The notes under the pieces: generated by a model | Databases searched by the model: none | What the model was told of the DNA's origin: nothing | What the model saw: only the letters and a program-made list of their open reading frames with translations | Source of the DNA: Clostridiaceae bacterium | GTDB taxonomy: Bacteria; Bacillota; Clostridia; Saccharofermentanales; DTU023 | NCBI GenBank assembly: GCA_012839385.1 | Contig: DUNL01000179.1 | Coordinates: 1 to 32,033 of the forward strand | Length of the DNA: 32,033 bases | Direction of reading: 5' to 3' | Program-made: the position numbers and the translations under genes | Shown: positions 7,951-15,456 of the stretch, piece by piece | Position numbering within the stretch: position 1 is the stretch's first letter | Layout: each line of letters starts with the position of its first letter

Positions 7951-8471
7951 TTATTTTCTCCGTAAATAGATTCACCATGCGCAACAGCAATAATCATTCT
8001 CAAATCATTTATCTGAAGACGATGAAAAGCCTCCATCCCTTCTTCAGGGAAAGCAATAACTTCCGTGGCTTCTATCTTACTCTGCAAAAGTGCTGTAACT
8101 GGAGGTATTATAGCAAATATAGAATTATTCTTTTGTAGGGCTTCTATCGTAGCTTGAGATAACATACCTTTACCTAGATGAATTTTTACTCCCGCCTCAG
8201 AAAGCGGCGCAATACTACTTTCAATTTCTAACTTATTGCTAGAAGTTGCTCCAATCCCAGCGGAACTTACAGCCGTATGGAAAATAATGCTACCAAGCAA
8301 ATCAATATCTTTTTCTTCAAGGCTTCCTTCATAATACATGTCAACAATTTTAGGAAGTACTGCATCCCGACCGCAGTAAACATTGCCGGAAAATGATACT
8401 ATATTTCCAACTTTCAATTTGTTAACGTCCTCATCACTTATAGGATCTGTAAGGTAAAATATCTCTTTCAT
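7947..8471 (-). CDS. Fumarase/tartrate dehydratase beta-subunit-like protein
   Basis: 174 residues, matching the beta subunit (C-terminal swivelling domain) of class I fumarase or tartrate dehydratase. Visible are LKVGNIVSFSGNVYCGRDA (residues 19-37, family pattern G.I..SG....RDA), AGIGATSSNKLE where family members have GPTTS-RM, HLGKGM (98-103) and a C-terminal AHGESIYGENK comparable to the family's D-x-HG. Conservation is real, but several substrate-contact positions differ (GATSS-NKL), in step with the divergence of the alpha subunit. It starts 6 bases after the CitE-like stop and its stop overlaps the alpha start. Together the two should form one dehydratase or hydratase of unknown substrate. 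Confidence 0.82.
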   Translation of the reverse strand: MKEIFYLTDPISDEDVNKLKVGNIVSFSGNVYCGRDAVLPKIVDMYYEGSLEEKDIDLLGSIIFHTAVSSAGIGATSSNKLEIESSIAPLSEAGVKIHLGKGMLSQATIEALQKNNSIFAIIPPVTALLQSKIEATEVIAFPEEGMEAFHRLQINDLRMIIAVAHGESIYGENK

Positions 8472-8477
8472 TAGCAG

Positions 8478-9626
8478 TCACTCATTCGCAGTAGAAAAAA
8501 GCTCCATATAACTATGTTCATTCTGCACCACCCCAAACGCTTTCGCTCTCATGAACACATTCTTAGCCCAGTTGGTATGAGGATTAATTTCGTTCATCTT
8601 ATTTAACTTTGCGCTTTTGATTACGCCACCTCGAGCATCTAATATCTGGCAGGCATCATCATACTCTTCCGTAGTTACAGCCATTAAAGCATTAACATAT
8701 ATTACATGCGTAGGATGAATGATAGTTCTACCTACAAAACCGTTGGCTTTATCTAACAGAACTTCTCTTATTAAACCATCTATTTCATTATTTAGTATCG
8801 GTGGATAATAGAATAAGAAATCATCTTTGCCATGTGTTTGGACTTCTTCAAACATCATGCCTTTTGTCTGGCGGAAATACTCCCAAACTGGACCCGATAC
8901 CACATATTCATTATGCCGCGAAAAAACATTCAAAATATCTGATAAGCACTCAGCAACAGGTAGTATCTCATAAATTGTATTATAAACCCCTCGGCGCACA
9001 CCAAAGCAAGAAGAGAAGTCCGTAGCGCCAACACGTACTTGTAATACATATTTTTTATAACTGTCAAGTATTTTTTTTATCTCAATTAGTTCCGTTAATC
9101 GCGTTTCTTTCAACGCTACTCTAGGGTCTTCAAGAATAGGCATGCCATACAATATCTCATTGAGCTCAAGATTCATTTCTTTTAGTACTTCAAAATACTC
9201 CCCTCCATTAACAGAATTAAATTTTGGAAAATTAAAACCTGTTAGAGCTTTTGCCATTGATGGGGTAACCCTTTTAGCAAAGCTTTTAAATTGGGCAAGA
9301 GAACGGACCCTTACAAAAATTAATGGCAAATCCTTATAAGTCAGCCTTTTATCTTCAATTGCCTTATTCACTGTTTCAAGTAAGTTGAGAATATTCTCTT
9401 CCGCCATAGGAACATCTTCCTCAGGACAAGCGTCTTCTAGACAGAGAACCAAAGTGGTAAGACCAGGCACAGCTTTCCTAATTATTTTAGCTCCAAAATC
9501 TTTAGTGCCCGGCATATACATTACAGCACCTAAACAATACTGCAGTAATCCCCTATCGCTGTACTTATCAAACTCAACCGGCTCATGAACAAAAGGAAAA
9601 TCAGGGCATTGATAGTGATGTCTCAT
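8478..9626 (-). CDS. HpcH/HpaI aldolase / citrate-lyase beta-like (CitE) protein of the Ter-operon type
   Basis: 382 residues, larger than ordinary CitE (about 290). It belongs to the pyruvate/PEP TIM-barrel superfamily, whose members make or break C-C bonds beside a carboxylate using a metal. Landmarks: LGAVMYMPGTKDFG (32-45), LVLCLEDACPEEDV (59-72, with the E-D metal and acid pair), LIFVRVRS, YGMPILEDP (160-168), VLQVRVGATDFSSCFGVRR (194-212) and VVSGPVWEYF (242-251). This exact style is what I recall for the CitE-like enzyme in the biosynthetic arm of tellurium-resistance (Ter) operons, which carry ATP-grasp and phosphoribosyltransferase partners. Here no TerD-type gene is present. Likely role: aldol addition or cleavage on an oxo-acid. 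Start ATG at 9626 has GAGAGGA upstream. Confidence 0.85.
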   Translation of the reverse strand: MRHHYQCPDFPFVHEPVEFDKYSDRGLLQYCLGAVMYMPGTKDFGAKIIRKAVPGLTTLVLCLEDACPEEDVPMAEENILNLLETVNKAIEDKRLTYKDLPLIFVRVRSLAQFKSFAKRVTPSMAKALTGFNFPKFNSVNGGEYFEVLKEMNLELNEILYGMPILEDPRVALKETRLTELIEIKKILDSYKKYVLQVRVGATDFSSCFGVRRGVYNTIYEILPVAECLSDILNVFSRHNEYVVSGPVWEYFRQTKGMMFEEVQTHGKDDFLFYYPPILNNEIDGLIREVLLDKANGFVGRTIIHPTHVIYVNALMAVTTEEYDDACQILDARGGVIKSAKLNKMNEINPHTNWAKNVFMRAKAFGVVQNEHSYMELFSTANE

Positions 9627-9657
9627 CTCTTATATATCCTCTCAATACTTTTGCAAA

Positions 9658-9688
9658 CGTCAAATTGCATCATAGCTAAAATTTGACG
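9658..9688 (-). repeat. Intercistronic hairpin between the U32-like and CitE-like genes
   Basis: Perfect 9-bp inverted repeat, CGTCAAATT and AATTTGACG, with a 13-base loop, placed in the 70-bp gap. There is no U-run after it on the minus strand, so it is not a standard terminator. It could stabilise or process the operon mRNA, or bind a dimeric regulator. Confidence 0.5.
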
Positions 9689-9696
9689 AAATTTGT

Positions 9697-10599
9697 CTAA
9701 ATCAGACTGCCTTTGGGAGACCAAACTGCTTCCGGATAATATTCATCAATCATTCTCTTAACCAGGCTGCACTGTTTGGCACGTTTTCTAGCATCATCCT
9801 CCGTACTCTCCCAACTATGACTAGCAGCTACAGACCCACCCGTTTTCAAATATACCGGCGCGGCTACCCGAATCATCTCAGGAACTTCATAATGGCGAAT
9901 AAAACCACCACTTGACTTTGGGTTTTCAGTATGGATATCTAAAGGACAGTCAACTGCTTTTCTAATTGCCCCAAACATTTGAATCTGGATATCACGCACT
10001 AAATTTATTGAATCCGCACCTATTAACTCTAACAGTTTAGCTGAACAAGGATTCCCATGACCAGTATGAGCAGATACCTTGAAATGACAATCCGCGGAAA
10101 TTTCTCCTTCATTCCGCATCTGATTTAATAGCCATAGTAGACCTTCATCATAAACTAAGAAGCCTCTGCAACCTAATCTGTCAGCTCTTTTTACATCCTC
10201 TACTGCTCTTACAATTTGCTCCTGGCCGCGTAAACGATAACCCATCCGCACACCTTCTTCAGTATGAACAGAAGCTGATGTATCTGTAGTAGCCCTAGGT
10301 CCAATTGCTAAAACCAGATCAGTTTTCCAGTCATGTGCTAGTTCAACCATTGAGCAAATTTCAGCGTCAGTAAGTTGCATAATCCCTCTAGTCTGTGTAA
10401 CACGATGCAAATAAAGGTCGTGGCTATCCATAGCTTCTAGTAAAGCTTTCATGACCTTAGGCCCTTGGATTCCAGGCACCTCAAATCTGTATTGACCACC
10501 ATCATCAAAACGTTTCTCGGATGAAGGAAGCCCATATGCATCTCCTCCGGGAAGTCCAATGGTCTCTAAAAAGATTCGTGTTTCATCCATACTATTCAT
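9697..10599 (-). CDS. U32-like TIM-barrel protein of unknown function
   Basis: 300 residues. I recognise a family often labelled U32 peptidase-like, with patterns such as FDDGGQYRFEVPGIQGP (31-47), LHRVTQTRGIMQLTD (near 60-75), GFLVYDEGLL, an Asn-rich strand around GADSINLVRDIQIQM and a C-terminal PLDIHTENPKSSGGFIR followed by VAAPVYLKTGGS. Alternating strands and helices fit a TIM barrel. It lacks the EDK and NS signature of PEP mutase and isocitrate lyase relatives, so it is not a hidden PEP mutase. Characterised U32 members include proteases and Fe-S hydroxylases, but the cysteine cluster of those is not obvious here. Starts ATG 10599 behind AAAGGAT, 14 bases after the decarboxylase-like gene. 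Reaction unknown. Confidence 0.65.
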   Translation of the reverse strand: MNSMDETRIFLETIGLPGGDAYGLPSSEKRFDDGGQYRFEVPGIQGPKVMKALLEAMDSHDLYLHRVTQTRGIMQLTDAEICSMVELAHDWKTDLVLAIGPRATTDTSASVHTEEGVRMGYRLRGQEQIVRAVEDVKRADRLGCRGFLVYDEGLLWLLNQMRNEGEISADCHFKVSAHTGHGNPCSAKLLELIGADSINLVRDIQIQMFGAIRKAVDCPLDIHTENPKSSGGFIRHYEVPEMIRVAAPVYLKTGGSVAASHSWESTEDDARKRAKQCSLVKRMIDEYYPEAVWSPKGSLI

Positions 10600-10613
10600 A
10601 AGATATTATCCTT

Positions 10614-11744
10614 TCACTTAGTTGAGTTTAGTTCTTCTATCAGATTATCAATAGCCTCCCGGTGTGAGAAATCAAGTGGTGGGAGTGTACTAGCCAATCC
10701 TTTATGGACTTTGATATCAATAAATGATGCTCTATCTGCATCCTGCAATGCATTTAAAGCCGCTGTCAACTCGTCTTTGTTGAATACAGGCTTCCCAATA
10801 GTTTGATAACCACAAGCTTCCGCTATCTTTGAAAAATCTATCAAATGACCTACTGAAGGTTGACCACCTACAGATTCGTGTGCCCCGTTGTTCAGCAATA
10901 CATGTAAGAAATTCGGGCAATGTATTTTGCTAACCATCGTCAGAGCGCCCATATGCATAATAGCGGCTGCATCTCCATCAAGACATACAACTCTTCGATC
11001 TTTTTGTTCAAGGGCAATAGACAGAGCTATAGAAGAAGCGTGTCCCATAGATCCGATGTTCAAAAAGTCACAGTTCTTGCTTTCATTTCTTCTTTCGCGT
11101 AGAAAAAACAATTCTCTAGTTGCCCTACCTGTTGTTGCTGAGTAAATAGTGTCTTGAGGAAGACAATCAAGAATAATTTCAATAGCCTCTTCTCTACTCA
11201 AAGGATATGAATTATCTTGACAATTCACTTTTTCACCGGCTAACGTTTTTTTCGGAACAATGAGAGCATAAGGTTTCCTATATTTACGCGCGATAGTGAC
11301 TGCATCTTCTATAACCGAACTAATTTTTTCATTGTCATCATCTAAGATTGAAAAAGGTATCTGCATTAGTTCAAGGAGGCTGGGGGTTATTCGACCCTGA
11401 AGATCATGCTGTACCCAATCTCCGGTACCTGGTTGTCCACGCCAACCGATCAACAAAAGCATAGGAATACCATAGACTTCTTCATTCACCAAAGAGACAA
11501 GAGGATTGACAGCATTGCCCAGACCTGAATTCTGCATATACACTAGGGGGATTTCTTTTGATGCTAAATAATGCCCTGTAGCAATACCAATCGCATTACC
11601 TTCATTTGCTGCAATAATATTCCTTTCCGCCATATGTTGAAGAACGTAATTACAAAAACCATCTAGATAGGAATCAGGTACACCTGTAAAAAATGTTATA
11701 CCGTTATTCTTCAACTCCTCAAATACTAACTCTAAGTTCAACAT
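10614..11744 (-). CDS. Phosphonopyruvate decarboxylase-like TPP-dependent enzyme
   Basis: 376 residues when started at the ATG 11744, which follows a strong GGAGG; a longer frame would need TTG at 11759. It resembles phosphonopyruvate decarboxylase (Ppd), which turns phosphonopyruvate into phosphonoacetaldehyde, and the related sulfopyruvate decarboxylases. N-terminal pyrimidine domain: FFTGVPDSYLDGFCNYV (18-34), AANEGNAIGIA with the TPP-activating E48, MQNSGLGNAVNPL (70-82), LIGWRGQPG. C-terminal diphosphate domain: LDGDAAAIMHMG (255-266) and LLNNGAHESVGGQPSVG (283-299), the GDG-NN-type motif. Typical Ppd has D-E-P-Q-H where this has D-W-V-Q-H. No PEP mutase is in the window, so the substrate may be another 3-substituted pyruvate, for example oxaloacetate-like. 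The product should be an aldehyde, fitting the reductase next door. Confidence 0.85.
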   Translation of the reverse strand: MLNLELVFEELKNNGITFFTGVPDSYLDGFCNYVLQHMAERNIIAANEGNAIGIATGHYLASKEIPLVYMQNSGLGNAVNPLVSLVNEEVYGIPMLLLIGWRGQPGTGDWVQHDLQGRITPSLLELMQIPFSILDDDNEKISSVIEDAVTIARKYRKPYALIVPKKTLAGEKVNCQDNSYPLSREEAIEIILDCLPQDTIYSATTGRATRELFFLRERRNESKNCDFLNIGSMGHASSIALSIALEQKDRRVVCLDGDAAAIMHMGALTMVSKIHCPNFLHVLLNNGAHESVGGQPSVGHLIDFSKIAEACGYQTIGKPVFNKDELTAALNALQDADRASFIDIKVHKGLASTLPPLDFSHREAIDNLIEELNSTK

Positions 11745-11774
11745 GTTTCCTCCGTTCAACTGGGGATTATGAGT

Positions 11775-12740
11775 TTAATTTTGTCCATAAAATCTAAAAT
11801 AATGGGGACTGTCTGCCTTACACATTTCCCAAGCACGGTTAAAAACATCGAGTATTTTGTTAGGCAAAGGGCCTGATTTAACCGATGCCATATTTTGCTG
11901 TAAATGATTGATTTTTGAAGCTCCAATCAATATTGCATCACCACGACTAACATTCAGCATAGAGTGGTATGCTAACCAACGGTAGGTTGCCTCGACAAGG
12001 CTAATTTTATATTTAAAGCATATCTCTTTTAACAGCTCCACCGCATCAAAAAAAGATTTTTTCCAATACCTTTTTTGATAGTTTGGTCGATTAGTAAAGC
12101 GCCCTTCAGTAGGATTATCTTCATAGTGAATGTATTTTCCTGTTAGTAGTCCTCCAGCCATTGGGTTATATGCATAAAAACGTAAGCCAAAATAATCCAG
12201 CGCATGATTCAATTCAATTTCTGCTTTTCTTGACAATGGATTGTATACACCCTCATATACTGTAGGCAAAACCCAGTTTTTTGCTTTACATCTATGGAAA
12301 ACATCAGCAACTAACCAGGCAGGAAAATTGCTTAAACCTAATTCTACAAACTTACCTTCTGAATGTAGTTCAGCACATGCTTCAAGTATTGAATCTAAAG
12401 GTGTGTTCTGGTCAGGGAAATGCAAGTAAAATATATTGACAAAATCTAATCCTAGTCTTTCTAAAGAAACGTTCAACTGTTTAAAAGCAGCATCGCCATC
12501 AAGCTTGCCACTTATTCTAGGATTGACTTTAGTCGATACTTGGATTCCCTTCGACCCAATCTCTTTTAATACCTCGCCAATAATAATTTCACTTTGTCCT
12601 TCGTTATAGACGTATGCGGTATCAAGTTCTGAATAACCAGCGTTTATGAACGTTTCTATCATGGCAAGAGCATCTGCTCCGAAGACAGATTCACCAAACG
12701 TCATTGTGCCAAGAACCATATTAATACTATTCTTATCCAT
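11775..12740 (-). CDS. Aldo/keto reductase, AKR7-like (aflatoxin aldehyde / succinic semialdehyde reductase type)
   Basis: 321 residues from ATG 12740, preceded by GAAAGG; the frame extends 8 codons upstream without a ribosome site. It reduces an aldehyde to an alcohol with NADPH in the cytoplasm. The AKR catalytic tetrad is visible: D40 and Y45 in SELDTAYVYNEGQSE, K71 in STKVNPR, and H107 in FYLHFPDQ. Long stretches match the AKR7 pattern: GKFVELGLSNF, LPTVYEGVYNPLSR, FYAYNPMAGGLLTGKY, and the end SPHYFRF. AKR7 members act on dicarbonyls and semialdehydes such as succinic semialdehyde. Placed directly after the MmgE/PrpD gene and before the decarboxylase-like gene, it probably reduces the aldehyde that the decarboxylase makes. 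Physiological direction is inferred. Confidence 0.9.
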   Translation of the reverse strand: MDKNSINMVLGTMTFGESVFGADALAMIETFINAGYSELDTAYVYNEGQSEIIIGEVLKEIGSKGIQVSTKVNPRISGKLDGDAAFKQLNVSLERLGLDFVNIFYLHFPDQNTPLDSILEACAELHSEGKFVELGLSNFPAWLVADVFHRCKAKNWVLPTVYEGVYNPLSRKAEIELNHALDYFGLRFYAYNPMAGGLLTGKYIHYEDNPTEGRFTNRPNYQKRYWKKSFFDAVELLKEICFKYKISLVEATYRWLAYHSMLNVSRGDAILIGASKINHLQQNMASVKSGPLPNKILDVFNRAWEMCKADSPHYFRFYGQN

Positions 12741-12764
12741 TACTTGCCTTTCTATAAAAATCAC

Positions 12765-14114
12765 TTACTTCAGTAATTGCAACATAGTTACAATATCCTT
12801 TTCAATGTCAAAAACAGTAGAAACTATTTTGTTTGCTTCTTCTGTAGTTTTACCACTATATTCCGCCAGGCTAACAAATTTCTCAATTACTTCTGATCTT
12901 GACATGGGGTTCTCTGGTTCACCTTTTGGCAGTTCACTCTTTCCACGCAATATACTTCCATCTGAACAATACATTTCTACTGTTGCGTAAGTCTTTTGCG
13001 GAAATGCGGATGTCATGTTATCGTCTTCCAAAACAATTACTTTGCTAGCTAATTCTAAAATATCCCTATTTTCAAGATAAATAGGTGTAAAAGCATTCAA
13101 ACCTGTTTCTCCTGAAAGATATGATACTGCAAAATTATAAGGTATACTCATTCTCCCTGAGGCCACGCCTTTTATATCTGTATGGTCATGATTCTTTACA
13201 GCAAGAGAGTATGTCCTAATAACAACTTTTTCAATTTGTTCAGGTTTTAACACCCCTTTAAGTCTTAATTCTTTTGCAATGTCTATTGAAGGATGGGTAT
13301 ATCTACAAGCAGCATAGGGTTTTATATATGCTTTCTCCACTGCATAAGATCCGTCTAGCAATGTCGGCACAAACTCCACTTGGTCTGTACCATACATTTG
13401 GCTTAGGAAGCCACTAATACCGGAAAAAGAGTCATCCGGTGTCTCAAAACCGGCTATTGCCATCTGTACTGCTATTAATCCTAACAGGGAAGTTTTAGCA
13501 ACATTGTATGGTTTAAGTTCAGATTTATCATCTAGCACTTTAAGGGTACCTGTTGCAGACACTGACGCCGTAGAAAATGCATTTTTGAGCTGAACCTGGC
13601 TAAAATCAAGCGCATGCGCGGAAGAGACCGCGATACCTAATAAACCACAAGTTCCTGTGGCGTGGTAACCGCGCAACTTGTGCGTCGGTTGTATAGATCT
13701 CGCCATAGTAAAAGATGTCTCATAGCCAATTACCGCAGCTTCTAAAAGCTTTCTGCCTTCAATTGAATACTTTTGAGCTAGGGCTAATAGAACAGAGAAT
13801 ATAGGGGAACCTAAGTGAATTATTCCCGCATTCGTGCCATCATCAAAATCTAATACATGACTATTTAATCCATTCAGAAAAACAGCGTTATTAATATTAA
13901 TTGGGGTGGAGATACCTACCGGATAAATTTCTCCATCTTTTTTTCCAAAACTATTTATCAAATTGTTTATCTTATCTTTATGAGCTTTATACCCTGCAAG
14001 TGTAACTCCTAGGTAATCTAGCAGTGCTAATTTAGTTCGTTCTATTACTTGTGCCGGAATCTCAACCTTACTAAGATCCCAAATACTTCCTAGAAATTGA
14101 AACATTTTATTCAT
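12765..14114 (-). CDS. MmgE/PrpD family protein
   Basis: 449 residues, normal for the family that includes 2-methylcitrate dehydratase (PrpD), cis-aconitate decarboxylase and iminodisuccinate epimerase. These enzymes act without metal or cofactor on tri- or dicarboxylates. Landmarks: LALLDYLGVTLAGY (29-42), LNSHVLDFDD (83-92) with the conserved aspartates, LRGYHATGTCGLLG (147-160), LKPYNVAKTSLLG and KPYAACRYTHPSID, the last carrying the His typical of the C-terminal half. Start ATG 14114 has GAGGAT upstream; stop is followed at once by the aldo/keto reductase. The family cannot be assigned to one reaction by sequence. In this operon a dehydration or decarboxylation of a citrate-like acid from the CitE-like step is plausible inference. 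Confidence 0.88.
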   Translation of the reverse strand: MNKMFQFLGSIWDLSKVEIPAQVIERTKLALLDYLGVTLAGYKAHKDKINNLINSFGKKDGEIYPVGISTPININNAVFLNGLNSHVLDFDDGTNAGIIHLGSPIFSVLLALAQKYSIEGRKLLEAAVIGYETSFTMARSIQPTHKLRGYHATGTCGLLGIAVSSAHALDFSQVQLKNAFSTASVSATGTLKVLDDKSELKPYNVAKTSLLGLIAVQMAIAGFETPDDSFSGISGFLSQMYGTDQVEFVPTLLDGSYAVEKAYIKPYAACRYTHPSIDIAKELRLKGVLKPEQIEKVVIRTYSLAVKNHDHTDIKGVASGRMSIPYNFAVSYLSGETGLNAFTPIYLENRDILELASKVIVLEDDNMTSAFPQKTYATVEMYCSDGSILRGKSELPKGEPENPMSRSEVIEKFVSLAEYSGKTTEEANKIVSTVFDIEKDIVTMLQLLK

Positions 14115-14185
14115 ATTCGATCCTCATTCCATTCCATCATAAACGCATAGTCTATCATTTTTTAGTCAACATATGGAAACAACTT

Positions 14186-15412
14186 CTAATAGGGAATAAA
14201 ATTTACAATATCATGGCGGATTAAGTCCTCGCCTGTATTAGATATTGCCTTTACCGTTTTCCCGGCTAATTGCTGTAATCTTTCCAGTTCATTCAAATCT
14301 TTAGCATCAATTGAAAAATATGCAAGTCTATCTCCACTGCTACTGATCTCACCAAACTTATGCCCTTTAATCTTATATTGTTCGTAATGATCAATAACTC
14401 CGCTTTGAAATAACTCCTCTAAACCACTTACATGATCTAATATACCGGGCTTACAATATAAAAACTCATCTATAATATAGCCGTCATACTGATACGCTTT
14501 AAAAAGAGGCTTATTGCCGAGGGTTAAATCCAGGACAGCTTTTACTACATCAAAGCCAGATATTTTAGGAATCAAACGATACTTTATCCCTCCGCCCGTC
14601 CGTGCTGAGAATTCAACCACACTAATACTATTGCCATCAATCAACAATTGAATTAACATCGGAGTATTCCTCAACTTAAATGATTTAGCTATTAGTTGAG
14701 CTACATTTTGGATCTTTGTTCTTACTTCATCAGCTAGTTTTGCAGGATATCTGCCTCGATTGATAACAAATCCGCTTGTTCCCGGCACTTTGTCTAAGGC
14801 GCGAATACATAGGATATTTACTACGCCGTCTTCAACATAAATATCAACACTAACTTCATCACCTTTTACAAACTCTTCAATTATTGCTGTTCCAGTCCTA
14901 CTAATTTTTATCGCATTATTGAAAGCGTCCTTGAGCTCATTAAGATCATTAACTTTTATGACCCCCCTTGAACTATATGTATCAACAGGTTTAACAACAA
15001 GAGGAAATTCTAAGCCCTCAATTATGTTTTTAGAAAAATCGGAACAAACACAATATTTCGATGTCGGTATGCCATTTTCGAAAAAAATACGTTTCATATA
15101 TTCTTTATTAGAAACATTTCTTGCAGTTTCATAATCTATGTAACATGGAAGTCCCAGTTCTTCACAGACTCTTGCTGCTACTAGCAACATTTGATCAGCA
15201 CAAACGGAAATTACAAAATCAACCTTCTCTTCGATAGCGATTTGCCTGATTCCATCTACATCAAGTGCGGAAATCATAAAGAATTTATCTGCTAGTTCTA
15301 CCGCCGGTGCATTTTTATTTTGGTCAGCCAAGAGAGAAAATATTCCTCTCCTTTTTAATTCCTCTATCAAATACGATTGCGGTATTCCTCCAGCTAAAAC
15401 TAGTGCTTTCAT
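14186..15412 (-). CDS. ATP-grasp ligase (CarB/PurK-like, amino-acid ligase type)
   Basis: 408 residues and first gene of the operon. ATP-grasp enzymes form an amide or similar bond through an acyl phosphate. Order of parts: an N-terminal Rossmann-like preATP domain (MKALVLAGG, 1-100), NKEYMKRIFFENGIPTS (102-118) leading into the ATP-binding subdomain, FPLVVKPVDTYSSRGV (136-151) with the ATP-contacting lysine and loop, AIIEEFVKGDEVSVD (176-190), and VVEFSARTGGGI (265-276), the metal-binding Glu and catalytic Arg region. The substrates are unknown. Within the operon it is the natural candidate to join the finished acid to an amine, such as an amino sugar or amino acid. Strong GGAGGA at 15421-15426 precedes ATG 15412. 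Confidence 0.87.
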   Translation of the reverse strand: MKALVLAGGIPQSYLIEELKRRGIFSLLADQNKNAPAVELADKFFMISALDVDGIRQIAIEEKVDFVISVCADQMLLVAARVCEELGLPCYIDYETARNVSNKEYMKRIFFENGIPTSKYCVCSDFSKNIIEGLEFPLVVKPVDTYSSRGVIKVNDLNELKDAFNNAIKISRTGTAIIEEFVKGDEVSVDIYVEDGVVNILCIRALDKVPGTSGFVINRGRYPAKLADEVRTKIQNVAQLIAKSFKLRNTPMLIQLLIDGNSISVVEFSARTGGGIKYRLIPKISGFDVVKAVLDLTLGNKPLFKAYQYDGYIIDEFLYCKPGILDHVSGLEELFQSGVIDHYEQYKIKGHKFGEISSSGDRLAYFSIDAKDLNELERLQQLAGKTVKAISNTGEDLIRHDIVNFIPY

Positions 15413-15420
15413 AAAAAAAG

Positions 15421-15456
15421 TCCTCCAGTTGCTTCAACAATTCAAAACATATTATA
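15421..15456 (-). promoter_or_regulatory. Candidate promoter and RBS of the nine-gene operon
   Basis: Minus strand TATAAT (15451-15456) lies about 40 bases before the ATG at 15412, with GGAGGA at 15421-15426. No good -35 is seen; the best sits in an A+T-rich stretch 17 bases upstream, so an activator may be needed. Confidence 0.55.

Noticed and set aside
9697-10599. PEP mutase, which would complete a phosphonate pathway
   Set aside because: The protein lacks the EDK and NS signature and its conserved text belongs to the U32-like family. The CitE-like protein shares the TIM-barrel superfamily but also lacks the mutase motif.
5922-15412. Simple central-metabolism operon (methylcitrate or TCA cycle)
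   Set aside because: There is no citrate synthase, aconitase or CoA ligase. The presence of Ppd-like, DegT and ATP-grasp genes, and divergence of the fumarase pair, argue against it.
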